Shown here one piece after another: positions 1-5,410 of a stretch of 5,410 bases of DNA. The notes beneath the pieces were generated by a model. That model was not told the DNA's origin. It saw only the letters and a list, made by a program, of their open reading frames with translations, and ran no database searches. Each line of letters starts with the position of its first letter. The first letter of the stretch is position 1. A program made the position numbers and the translations under genes. This DNA is from an uncultured bacterium (GTDB lineage: Bacteria; Pseudomonadota; Gammaproteobacteria; Burkholderiales; Burkholderiaceae_E): the NCBI GenBank assembly GCA_903864485.1, contig CAIPGD010000230.1:1-5410 (forward strand), read 5' to 3'.

Positions 1-1416
1 ACCTCGATTGCACGCATCCTCGCAAAGGCACTCAACTGCGAAGTCGGTGTCGGTCCAACACCCTGCGGGCGTTGCAGTGCGTGTGTCGGAATCGACAGCG
101 GGCGGTTTCCCGACTACATCGAAATGGATGCCGCCAGCAACCGGGGTGTCGACGAGATGGCGCAACTACTCGATGCGGCCGTCTATGCGCCGGTCGCTGG
201 GCGCACAAAGGTCTACGTCATCGACGAAGTCCACATGCTCTCAACGCATGCTTTTAATGCCATGCTCAAGACGCTCGAGGAACCACCGGCCCACGTGGTG
301 TTTGTCCTGGCGACGACCGACGCGCAGAAAGTACCCATCACCGTTCTATCGCGCTGTTTGCAGTTCAGTCTCAAGAACATGCCCCCGGCGACCATTGCGG
401 TGCGCTTACGGGAAGTGCTGGAGGCCGAGGGGATTGCGTTCGAGCCCGAAGCGCTCGACGAGATTGGCCGCGCTGCAGCGGGCAGCATGCGCGATGCATT
501 GTCGCTCCTCGATCAGGCCATCGCGCATGGCGCGGGGTCTGTCGGGGCGGCCTCCGTGCGCGAAATGGTCGGCGTTGCCGATCGCGGCGAAGTCGGTGCA
601 TTGATCAACGCCTTGGTGGCTGGCGAGGGCCCGGCTTTGATGGCGCGCGCAGACGCAATGGTCGATCAGGGCGTTGCCCCCGAGCGGACGCTCGAGGCGC
701 TGGCCGCTCTGGTGCATCGCATCGCGTTGGCTCAGGTCGGCGCCGTGTCGGTTGACGATACGATGAGCGCCCAGGTGAGTGCCTGGGCGGCCCACATCGC
801 GCCCGAGGACTTGCAGGTGTGGTGGCAGATCGCGATCCAAGGCGGACGTGACCTGCCTTGGGCGCCTGACCCCGCATCTGGCTTGACGATGACTTTGTTG
901 AGAATGCTGGCGTTTCGGCCCGGGCAGCCACCTGCGGGGCGCTTGAGTCCGCCTGCTGCGGCCCCCGCAGTGCCGCCTGCGCCCGCTCCGGTCGCTCCGG
1001 TTGCTCCGCCCGCTACCGCCGCTGTTCAAACGTTGTCAGAGTTTGCCGGCGCTTGGCCCGCATTGGCCCGGGTTCTTACACTGTCCGGTATCGCGCGCCA
1101 GTGTGTCGATCGCAGCGCGCTGGTGTCTTTTGATCACGACGGATTCGTCTTGCGCGCACCCATTCGTGCAATGACCGAAGCCCCGCTGGTGGCAAAGATT
1201 CGGGATGCGCTCACTGCGCACTTTGGGCGCCCGATGCGAGTCTCAATTCTGAGTGGCGACGTGGAGGGCCCTACTGTGGCGGGTATCGATTCCGCCGAGC
1301 AGGCGCAGCGTCTGGCCCAGGCACAGGCTGTGATTCAGGCGGATCCATTTGTTCAGGCACTGATTCAGGATTTTGGCGCGCAGATCGTGCCGGGGTCCGT
1401 ACAACCGACTCTTTAA
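1..1416 (+). CDS. dnaX: DNA polymerase III clamp-loader subunit tau/gamma, 5'-truncated
   Basis: This is the AAA+ motor subunit of the clamp loader, which opens the beta clamp and loads it on primed DNA; the tau form also tethers polymerase III and the DnaB helicase. The reading frame is open from base 1, and the first residue (T of TSIARILAKALNC) corresponds to the Walker A threonine, E. coli T52, so about 51 codons are missing on the left. Numbered by E. coli, the zinc cysteines fall at 64, 73, 76 and 79, the DEVH Walker B box at 126-129 (base 223), sensor 1 in LATTD, the SRC arginine finger at R169, and sensor 2 in GSMRDALSLLD at R215; all are present without gaps. A Pro/Ala linker (928-1026) leads to a C-terminal region ending IVPGSVQPTL, which matches the polymerase-binding domain of tau. 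The estimated full length is about 522 residues, against 643 for E. coli tau. The ATG at 124 is internal and is not the gene start. The stop is TAA at 1414-1416. Identification is very secure. Confidence 0.97.
   Translation, partial: TSIARILAKALNCEVGVGPTPCGRCSACVGIDSGRFPDYIEMDAASNRGVDEMAQLLDAAVYAPVAGRTKVYVIDEVHMLSTHAFNAMLKTLEEPPAHVVFVLATTDAQKVPITVLSRCLQFSLKNMPPATIAVRLREVLEAEGIAFEPEALDEIGRAAAGSMRDALSLLDQAIAHGAGSVGAASVREMVGVADRGEVGALINALVAGEGPALMARADAMVDQGVAPERTLEALAALVHRIALAQVGAVSVDDTMSAQVSAWAAHIAPEDLQVWWQIAIQGGRDLPWAPDPASGLTMTLLRMLAFRPGQPPAGRLSPPAAAPAVPPAPAPVAPVAPPATAAVQTLSEFAGAWPALARVLTLSGIARQCVDRSALVSFDHDGFVLRAPIRAMTEAPLVAKIRDALTAHFGRPMRVSILSGDVEGPTVAGIDSAEQAQRLAQAQAVIQADPFVQALIQDFGAQIVPGSVQPTL
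985..1011 (+). repeat. Three tandem 9-bp units in the dnaX linker
   Basis: Three near-identical 9-bp units (GCTCCGGTC, GCTCCGGTT, GCTCCGCCC) lie in frame and encode Ala-Pro-Val, Ala-Pro-Val and Ala-Pro-Pro within the Pro/Ala-rich linker of DnaX (928-1026). Unit length is a multiple of three, so copy-number change would lengthen or shorten the flexible linker without breaking the frame. This is probably ordinary low-complexity linker sequence. Confidence 0.6.
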
Positions 1417-1420
1417 GGAG
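1415..1420 (+). promoter_or_regulatory. Shine-Dalgarno of ybaB, overlapping the dnaX stop
   Basis: AAGGAG is a near-perfect anti-16S match. It begins inside the dnaX TAA stop (1414-1416) and lies 8 nt before the ATG at 1429. Ribosomes terminating on dnaX would sit on this site, which suggests translational coupling. The spacing favours the first of the two adjacent ATG codons (1429 and 1432). Confidence 0.8.
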
Positions 1421-1428
1421 TTCTCGAG

Positions 1429-1755
1429 ATGATGAAGAACCAATTGGCTGGGCTGATGAAGCAGGCTCAGCAAATGCAAGACAATATGAAACGCGCCCAG
1501 GATAAGCTCGCCCTAATCGAGGTCGAAGGCCAATCGGGCGCCGGACTGGTAAAAGTCACCGTCACCTGCCGTAACGAAGTTCGCCGCGTCGCCATCGACC
1601 CAAGCTTGCTAGGTGACGACCGCGACATGCTCGAAGACCTCTTGGTCGCTGCGATGAATGATGCGTTGCGTCGTGCCGACCAAACCTCCCAGGAGCACAT
1701 GTCCGGACTGACAGCCGGGTTGCCGCTGCCCCCAGGATTCAAGCTGCCGTTCTGA
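1429..1755 (+). CDS. ybaB: YbaB/EbfC family nucleoid-associated DNA-binding protein
   Basis: This is a small homodimeric DNA-binding protein of the YbaB/EbfC family, which coats DNA as a tweezer-shaped dimer and is thought to influence nucleoid organisation and gene expression. The 108-residue product matches the family length (109 in E. coli). It shows the characteristic blocks in order: LMKQAQQMQDNMKRAQDKLA (N-terminal helix, about residues 9-28), GQSGAGLVKVTV, RRVAIDPSLLGDD, LEDLLVAAMNDALRRAD (C-terminal helix), and the terminal LPPGFKLPF. The start is set at the ATG of 1429 by the strong AAGGAG 8 nt upstream; a second ATG follows immediately at 1432. The gene lies between dnaX and recR, its usual place in proteobacteria, and its neighbours hint at a role near replication or repair, though the exact function in this organism cannot be read from sequence. 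Confidence 0.95.
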   Translation: MMKNQLAGLMKQAQQMQDNMKRAQDKLALIEVEGQSGAGLVKVTVTCRNEVRRVAIDPSLLGDDRDMLEDLLVAAMNDALRRADQTSQEHMSGLTAGLPLPPGFKLPF

Positions 1756-1777
1756 CGAACGATCAGGCGACCTGCTC

Positions 1778-2383
1778 GTGAATCTCAACCGTCAGCCACT
1801 GGGCTTGGAAGCTCTGGTGGATGCCTTGCGTCGTTTGCCCGGGGTCGGTCCAAAAACTGCGCAACGATTTGCTTGGCACCTTTTACAACACGATCGTCAG
1901 GGGGCTAGTCTGCTTGCGAGGTCCCTCACCGACGCGATCGCCTCGGTGCGTCATTGCGATCAATGTAATGGTTTTGCCGAGCAAGACCGGTGTGATCTAT
2001 GTTGTTCAAGCGAGCGCGACCGGGCCCAACTCTGCGTGGTTGAAACCCCCGCCGATCAGCAGGTGGTTGAACAAACGCTCATGTTTCGGGGGCTTTACTT
2101 TGTTCTGATGGGCCGCTTGAGTCCGCTGGATGGAGTGGGTCCTGGTGAGATTGGTCTGGACCGTTTGCTGGCAAGGGCGACCGATGGGGTGGTGACTGAG
2201 GTCGTTCTGGCCACCAACTTCACCCAGGAGGGTGAGGCGACCGCGCATTACATGGGCGAAATGCTCCGTGCGCGTGGGCTGACCGTGACCCGCTTGGCGC
2301 GTGGTGTGCCTGTCGGCAGTGAACTCGAATATGTCGACCCGAGTACTGTCGCGCAAGCCATGCGCGATCGCCGCTCTGTCTAA
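1778..2383 (+). CDS. recR: Recombination mediator protein RecR
   Basis: RecR acts with RecO (and RecF) to load RecA onto SSB-coated single-stranded DNA at gaps during recombinational repair. The product is 201 residues, the same as E. coli RecR. Visible parts in order are a helix-hairpin-helix (LPGVGPKTAQRFAWHLL, residues 20-36), a four-cysteine zinc finger (C60, C63, C72, C75), and a Toprim domain (about 84-175) with the conserved glutamate in CVVETPAD (E89), the LMGRLSPLDGVGP loop and ATNFTQEGEATAHY. A C-terminal VPVGSELEYVD motif follows. The ATNFT form replaces the enterobacterial ATNPT; I recall this as usual in Burkholderiales, so it is probably a lineage marker and not a defect. The start is GTG at 1778, placed by family length and by a weak AGGCGA seven bases upstream (1765-1770). 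It lies 22 nt after ybaB and is probably co-transcribed with dnaX and ybaB. Confidence 0.96.
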   Translation: MNLNRQPLGLEALVDALRRLPGVGPKTAQRFAWHLLQHDRQGASLLARSLTDAIASVRHCDQCNGFAEQDRCDLCCSSERDRAQLCVVETPADQQVVEQTLMFRGLYFVLMGRLSPLDGVGPGEIGLDRLLARATDGVVTEVVLATNFTQEGEATAHYMGEMLRARGLTVTRLARGVPVGSELEYVDPSTVAQAMRDRRSV

Positions 2384-2398
2384 CCAAAATTTAAACCG

Positions 2399-2806
2399 AT
2401 GAACCCTATGCCAACTCCCCTGTATGCGCTCACTCTGGCGCATTGGTGCATCCTGATCGCAGCGGTGCTCCCGATTGTTTGCGCCGGCATTGCCAAGGCC
2501 GGATTCAAACGCTTCGACAACAACAATCCGCGCGATTGGCTGGCAGCGCAGGACGGTTTCCGACGCCGTGCCAACGCGGCACAAGGCAATTCCTGGGAGG
2601 CCTTCTCCATTTTTGCGGCCGCGGTGCTGACGGCGATCCAGACCGGGGCGCCTCAGGATCGGGTGGATGCATTGGCTGTGGTCTTTATCCTCGCCCGAGT
2701 CGCTTTCATTGTTTGTTACGTTGCTGATCGCGCGTCGATCCGGACCTTGGTCTGGACGGTCGGTCTGGTCGCGTCGCTCGCACTCTTCGTCTCTAGTCGA
2801 TGGTGA
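2399..2806 (+). CDS. MAPEG-superfamily small integral membrane protein
   Basis: The predicted inner-membrane protein has 135 residues, within the range of the MAPEG superfamily (membrane-associated proteins in eicosanoid and glutathione metabolism). Four hydrophobic segments are visible at about residues 11-33, 66-83, 89-109 and 113-131. Between the first and second lies the polar, basic loop NPRDWLAAQDGFRRRANAAQGNSWEAF, where the RAN..N..E arrangement is the family hallmark; FILARVAFIVCYVAD followed by R near helix four also fits. Bacterial members are largely uncharacterised: some have glutathione-transferase or peroxidase activity, but a substrate cannot be inferred here. It starts 15 nt after recR. 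Two in-frame ATGs (2399 and 2408) are possible and neither has a Shine-Dalgarno, the upstream stretch being AT-rich (AAAATTTAAA), so the start is uncertain by three codons. It may be expressed by readthrough from the recR operon. Family assignment comes from remembered motif patterns. Confidence 0.85.
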   Translation: MNPMPTPLYALTLAHWCILIAAVLPIVCAGIAKAGFKRFDNNNPRDWLAAQDGFRRRANAAQGNSWEAFSIFAAAVLTAIQTGAPQDRVDALAVVFILARVAFIVCYVADRASIRTLVWTVGLVASLALFVSSRW

Positions 2807-2815
2807 GCAGTCGGC

Positions 2816-2821
2816 TACAAT
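2816..2821 (+). promoter_or_regulatory. Candidate -10 box for carAB
   Basis: TACAAT, in the context GGCTACAATTGC, matches the sigma-70 -10 consensus at five of six positions and sits just downstream of the MAPEG stop, where a carAB promoter would be expected. Transcription would start near 2828, leaving a short leader that still includes GGAG at 2834-2837. I find no good -35 hexamer 16-18 nt upstream and no extended -10 TG, so the call is weak. Confidence 0.3.
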
Positions 2822-2833
2822 TGCGAAGCTACT

Positions 2834-2837
2834 GGAG
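2834..2837 (+). promoter_or_regulatory. Candidate Shine-Dalgarno for carA
   Basis: GGAG lies 6 nt before the CTG at 2844, an ideal spacing. No comparable site precedes the alternative TTG at 2874 (upstream bases read CCAAGTCGGGT). This is the main reason for drawing carA from 2844. Confidence 0.4.
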
Positions 2838-2843
2838 ATTTGT

Positions 2844-4061
2844 CTGAGTTCGCTGTTACTTCCCAAGTCGGGTTTGGCCATCCTAGCGCTGGCTGATGGA
2901 ACTGTTTTCCGCGGGGTCTCGATCGGAGCGCCGGTTGCCCGAGTCGGTGAGGTTGTTTTCAACACATCGATGACGGGCTATCAAGAGATCCTGACTGACC
3001 CGAGTTACAGCCAGCAGATCGTCCTTCTGACGTATCCGCACATTGGCAATACCGGCCTGAACGCCGAAGACGTCGAATCCGGGGCGATTCACGCCGCCGG
3101 CCTGATTATCAAGGACTTGCCGGCCCGCACTTCCAACTGGCGCTCGCAACAATCGCTTGCTGACGGTCTTAAGGAGGCCGGCATCCCCGGCATTGCTGGC
3201 ATCGACACTCGTCGCCTGACTCGACATCTGCGCGAGCATGGCGCACAGGCAGGTTGTCTCATCGCCCGTTCGGCCACGGGCGAGGACGACGGAGCAAACG
3301 CCGAATCTTCGGCGTCGCCATCAGATGAGCAACTCGTTCTCGAAGCGCTCGAACGCGCACGGGGATTTGCCGGTCTGGCCGGCATGGATCTGGCACGAGT
3401 GGTGTCGGTTCGCGAACCCTACGAATGGACCGAGCGCTCCTGGCGCCTCGTTGGTGGTTATGGTTCGAATGTTGATTCAGATTCTAAAAATGGTTCCGAA
3501 ATAAAGCATGTTGTTGCGTTTGATTTTGGGATCAAGCGCAACATCTTGCGCATGCTCGCTGATCGAGGCGCAAGAATCACGGTCGTACCGGCCCAGACAT
3601 CGGCTGCTGAGGTCATCGCATTGAAGCCTGATGGGATTTTTCTCTCGAATGGCCCGGGTGATCCGGAGCCATGCACCTACGCGATTAATGCGACGGCCGA
3701 CCTGATTGAGCGCGGGTATCCCGTGTTTGGGATTTGTTTGGGCCACCAGATTCTCGGTCTTGCCAGTGGTGCGCGTACTCAGAAAATGAAGTTTGGACAC
3801 CACGGTGCGAATCATCCGGTCAAGGATCTCGACACCCAGCGGGTCCTGATCTCGAGTCAAAACCACGGCTTCGCGGTCGATGCCTCAACCCTACCCGCGC
3901 ATTTGCGGGTGACTCATGTGTCGCTCTTTGATGGATCCGTCCAGGGGCTCGAGCGAACGGATCGTCCGGCCTTTGGATTTCAAGGCCATCCCGAGGCCAG
4001 TCCAGGGCCACATGACGTGGCGTATTTGTTCGACCGATTCTTTGCGTTAATGGGGAACTGA
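2844..4061 (+). CDS. carA: Carbamoyl-phosphate synthase small (glutaminase) subunit; non-ATG start
   Basis: CarA hydrolyses glutamine and channels ammonia to CarB for carbamoyl phosphate, the shared precursor of arginine and pyrimidines. The N-terminal domain is clear from AILALADGTVFRG through GEVVFNTSMTGYQEILTDPSYSQQIV and IDTRRLTRHLREHGAQAGC. The class I glutaminase domain follows (FDFGIKRNILRMLADRG, FLSNGPGDPEPC), with the nucleophile in FGICLGHQ (Cys codon at 3735) and the His and Glu of GHPEASPGPHD (3987 and 3993); FGHHGANHPV and SQNHGFAV are also intact. The frame extends upstream to an ATG at 2667, deep inside the MAPEG gene, which is implausible. No ATG or GTG occurs near the expected start. 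I drew CTG 2844 because GGAG lies 6 nt upstream, giving 405 residues; TTG 2874 (395 residues, MAILALADG) is the alternative. E. coli CarA has 382, and much of the excess is a Ser/Asp/Glu-rich insertion at 3270-3332. Function is certain, start is not. Confidence 0.93.
   Translation: MSSLLLPKSGLAILALADGTVFRGVSIGAPVARVGEVVFNTSMTGYQEILTDPSYSQQIVLLTYPHIGNTGLNAEDVESGAIHAAGLIIKDLPARTSNWRSQQSLADGLKEAGIPGIAGIDTRRLTRHLREHGAQAGCLIARSATGEDDGANAESSASPSDEQLVLEALERARGFAGLAGMDLARVVSVREPYEWTERSWRLVGGYGSNVDSDSKNGSEIKHVVAFDFGIKRNILRMLADRGARITVVPAQTSAAEVIALKPDGIFLSNGPGDPEPCTYAINATADLIERGYPVFGICLGHQILGLASGARTQKMKFGHHGANHPVKDLDTQRVLISSQNHGFAVDASTLPAHLRVTHVSLFDGSVQGLERTDRPAFGFQGHPEASPGPHDVAYLFDRFFALMGN
3298..3315. 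repeat. Perfect 8-bp inverted repeat within carA
   Basis: Arms ACGCCGAA (3298-3305) and TTCGGCGT (3308-3315) are perfectly complementary around a 2-nt centre (TC). In RNA this would form a seven-pair GC-rich stem with a four-base loop. It lies wholly within the segment of carA that has no counterpart in E. coli CarA. No T-run follows, so it is not an intrinsic terminator. Confidence 0.65.
4052..4056 (+). promoter_or_regulatory. Shine-Dalgarno of carB within the carA 3' end
   Basis: GGGGA lies inside the last carA codons, 7 nt before the carB ATG at 4064. With only 2 nt between carA stop and carB start, termination and initiation are probably coupled, which would help equalise the two subunits of the enzyme. 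Confidence 0.6.
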
Positions 4062-4063
4062 CC

Positions 4064-5410
4064 ATGCCAAAGCGTCAGGATCTTCGCAGCATTCTCGTCA
4101 TTGGTGCTGGCCCGATCATCATTGGGCAGGCTTGTGAATTTGATTATTCGGGTGCCCAGGCGTGCAAGGCACTGAAGGCCGAGGGCTATCGCGTCATTCT
4201 GGTCAATAGCAACCCGGCGACCATCATGACTGACCCGGAAACGGCCGATGTGACCTACATCGAACCGATTACCTGGCAAGTTGTCGAGCGGATTATCGAT
4301 CGGGAACGCCCCGATGCCATCCTGCCTACGATGGGCGGTCAGACCGCGCTCAATTGCGCCCTTGACCTCCATCGACATGGGGTCCTCGAGCGTTACAAGG
4401 TGGAGTTGATTGGCGCCAGTCCAGAGGCCATCGACAAGGCTGAAGATCGGCTGAAGTTCAAAGACGCGATGACCAAGATCGGCCTTGGTAGCGCCCGGTC
4501 CGGCATTGCGCATAGCCTCGAAGAGGCGCAGGCGGTTCAGCAGACGCTGGGTTATCCAGCCATCATCCGGCCGAGTTTTACGCTCGGTGGCACGGGCGGT
4601 GGTATCGCTTATAACCTTGAAGAGTTTCTCGAGATTTGCCGCCGCGGTCTTGATCTCTCGCCCACTCGCGAACTCCTGATTGAAGAAAGCCTGATCGGCT
4701 GGAAAGAGTTCGAAATGGAGGTCGTTCGCGACCGAGCTGACAACTGCATCATCGTCTGCTCGATTGAAAATCTGGACCCGATGGGCGTCCATACCGGCGA
4801 CTCGATCACCGTTGCGCCGGCCCAAACGCTGACCGATAAGGAATACCAGTTGATGCGTAATGCATCGATTGCGATTCTGCGGGAGATCGGGGTCGATACC
4901 GGCGGCAGCAACGTACAGTTTGCGATCAACCCCCAGGACGGCCGTATGGTCGTCATTGAGATGAACCCCCGCGTCAGTCGATCGAGCGCGCTGGCTTCAA
5001 AAGCTACTGGGTTTCCGATCGCGAAGGTGGCTGCCCGGTTGGCTGTGGGCTATACCCTTGATGAATTGCGTAACGACATCACGGGCGGCGCGACACCTGC
5101 GTCCTTTGAGCCGTCGATCGATTACGTCGTTACAAAAATCCCTCGATTCGCCTTTGAAAAATTCCCCCAGGCCGATCCCCGACTGACCACTCAAATGAAG
5201 TCGGTGGGTGAGGTGATGGCGATCGGCCGAACGTTTCAGGAGTCATTCCAGAAGGCGTTACGGGGCTTGGAGATTGGAATCGACGGCCTCGATGAGCGGC
5301 TGACTGACCGAGACGAAATCGCACAGTCCCTTGGTGAACCCACACCCGATCGGATTTTGCATGTCGGTGACGCGTTCCGGGTCGGAATGAGTGTCGAAGA
5401 AGTCTTCGAA
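4064..5410 (+). CDS. carB: Carbamoyl-phosphate synthase large subunit, 3'-truncated
   Basis: CarB uses two ATP to convert bicarbonate and CarA-derived ammonia into carbamoyl phosphate. The frame begins MPKRQDLRSILVIGAGPIIIGQACEF and stays open to the right edge, giving 449 of the usual roughly 1,075 residues. Alignment by eye to E. coli CarB is gap-free through at least residue 301. The carboxyphosphate half is intact: R129, R169, the GGTGGG loop in the 170s, E215, H243, Q285, and the metal ligands E299 and N301 in IEMNPRVSRSSALASKATG all fall at E. coli positions. After KALRGLEIG, in the oligomerisation domain, it is about five residues shorter than E. coli over a segment that is variable between species. 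The window ends at ...GMSVEEVFE, so the second ATP-grasp half and the allosteric domain, where UMP and ornithine act in E. coli, are not visible. The start is fixed by the E. coli-like N-terminus and the GGGGA seven bases upstream. Confidence 0.97.
   Translation, partial: MPKRQDLRSILVIGAGPIIIGQACEFDYSGAQACKALKAEGYRVILVNSNPATIMTDPETADVTYIEPITWQVVERIIDRERPDAILPTMGGQTALNCALDLHRHGVLERYKVELIGASPEAIDKAEDRLKFKDAMTKIGLGSARSGIAHSLEEAQAVQQTLGYPAIIRPSFTLGGTGGGIAYNLEEFLEICRRGLDLSPTRELLIEESLIGWKEFEMEVVRDRADNCIIVCSIENLDPMGVHTGDSITVAPAQTLTDKEYQLMRNASIAILREIGVDTGGSNVQFAINPQDGRMVVIEMNPRVSRSSALASKATGFPIAKVAARLAVGYTLDELRNDITGGATPASFEPSIDYVVTKIPRFAFEKFPQADPRLTTQMKSVGEVMAIGRTFQESFQKALRGLEIGIDGLDERLTDRDEIAQSLGEPTPDRILHVGDAFRVGMSVEEVFE

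Larger units (their letters stand above)
2800..2847 (+). other. Possible 15-codon mini-ORF bridging the MAPEG gene and carA
   Basis: An ATG at 2800 overlaps the end of the MAPEG gene (ATGGTGA, whose TGA is the MAPEG stop) and opens a 15-residue frame, MVSSRLQLRSYWRFV. Its TGA stop (2845-2847) overlaps the candidate carA CTG start (2844-2846) as CTGA. It contains three arginines, two of them encoded by CGA and AGA, which are usually rare in GC-rich genomes. There is no Shine-Dalgarno before its ATG. It could be a coupling or leader peptide, but a chance ORF this short is quite likely. Confidence 0.2.

Noticed and set aside
8..604. 198-codon plus-strand frame at the left edge
   Set aside because: It is out of frame with dnaX, whose frame carries the zinc cysteines, DEVH box and sensor motifs over the same bases.
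406..1029. 207-codon minus-strand frame within dnaX
   Set aside because: It is a shadow of dnaX, rich in Arg, His and Gln, with no recognisable motif.
1934..1941. GCGATCGC octamers (here and at 2364-2371), resembling the cyanobacterial HIP1 repeat
   Set aside because: Two copies in 5.4 kb is not a notable density in a GC-rich sequence, and the gene content points to proteobacteria.
2140..2235. Pro to Phe change in the RecR ATNPT motif (ATNFT) as a possible loss of function
   Set aside because: All other RecR motifs are intact, and I recall the Phe form as common in Burkholderiales; it is more likely a lineage trait.
2384..2398. Possible terminator or promoter in the AT-rich gap after recR
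   Set aside because: There is no hairpin and no credible -35/-10 pair in the 15-nt gap.
2667..2843. Upstream extension of carA to the ATG at 2667
   Set aside because: It would overlap the MAPEG gene by about 140 nt, and the extra residues (Ser/Arg/Trp-rich) resemble no CarA N-terminus.
2006..2965. 319-codon open frame on the minus strand across recR, the MAPEG gene and the carA start
   Set aside because: It lies antisense to three well-identified genes, its translation is Arg/His/Gln-rich with no domain I recognise, and long antisense frames are expected from GC-rich codon use.
3980..4825. 281-codon minus-strand frame across the carA end and carB
   Set aside because: It is antisense to strongly conserved carB sequence; its composition looks like a shadow frame and no motif is visible.

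Overview
This is a compact core-genome window from a GC-rich proteobacterium. It carries six genes, all on the + strand, with almost no spacer DNA. Several details recall betaproteobacteria, and Burkholderiales in particular: a DnaX C-terminus of the form IVPGSVQP, a RecR Toprim segment reading ATNFTQEGEAT instead of the enterobacterial ATNPTVEGEAT, and a MAPEG protein with the NPRxWLAxQ...RANAAQxNSWEAF signature. This placement rests on remembered family patterns, not on a search, so it is moderately confident at best.

Left part (1-2383) is the replication/repair cluster dnaX-ybaB-recR. dnaX (clamp-loader tau/gamma subunit) is cut by the left edge exactly at the Walker A threonine. ybaB/ebfC (small nucleoid-associated protein) follows 12 nt later, with its Shine-Dalgarno overlapping the dnaX stop. 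recR (recombination mediator) follows after 22 nt with a GTG start. This gene order is widely conserved in bacteria, and the spacing suggests co-transcription.

Middle part (2399-2806) is a small four-helix membrane protein of the MAPEG superfamily, 15 nt after recR and without a visible ribosome-binding site. Its substrate cannot be told from sequence.

Right part (about 2844-5410) is carA-carB, the glutamine-dependent carbamoyl-phosphate synthetase that feeds arginine and pyrimidine synthesis. carA has no ATG or GTG start compatible with its conserved N-terminus. The best candidates are a CTG with a good Shine-Dalgarno or a downstream TTG. carB starts 2 nt after carA stops and runs off the right edge after 449 codons, with all inspected active-site residues of its first ATP-grasp half intact.

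I see no mobile element, CRISPR array, RNA gene, toxin-antitoxin or defence system, and no convincing undescribed system. The points most worth a second look are the carA translation start, the 15-codon mini-ORF that bridges the MAPEG stop and that start, a Ser/Asp/Glu-rich insertion in CarA containing a perfect inverted repeat, and the lack of a recognisable dnaX frameshift signal.
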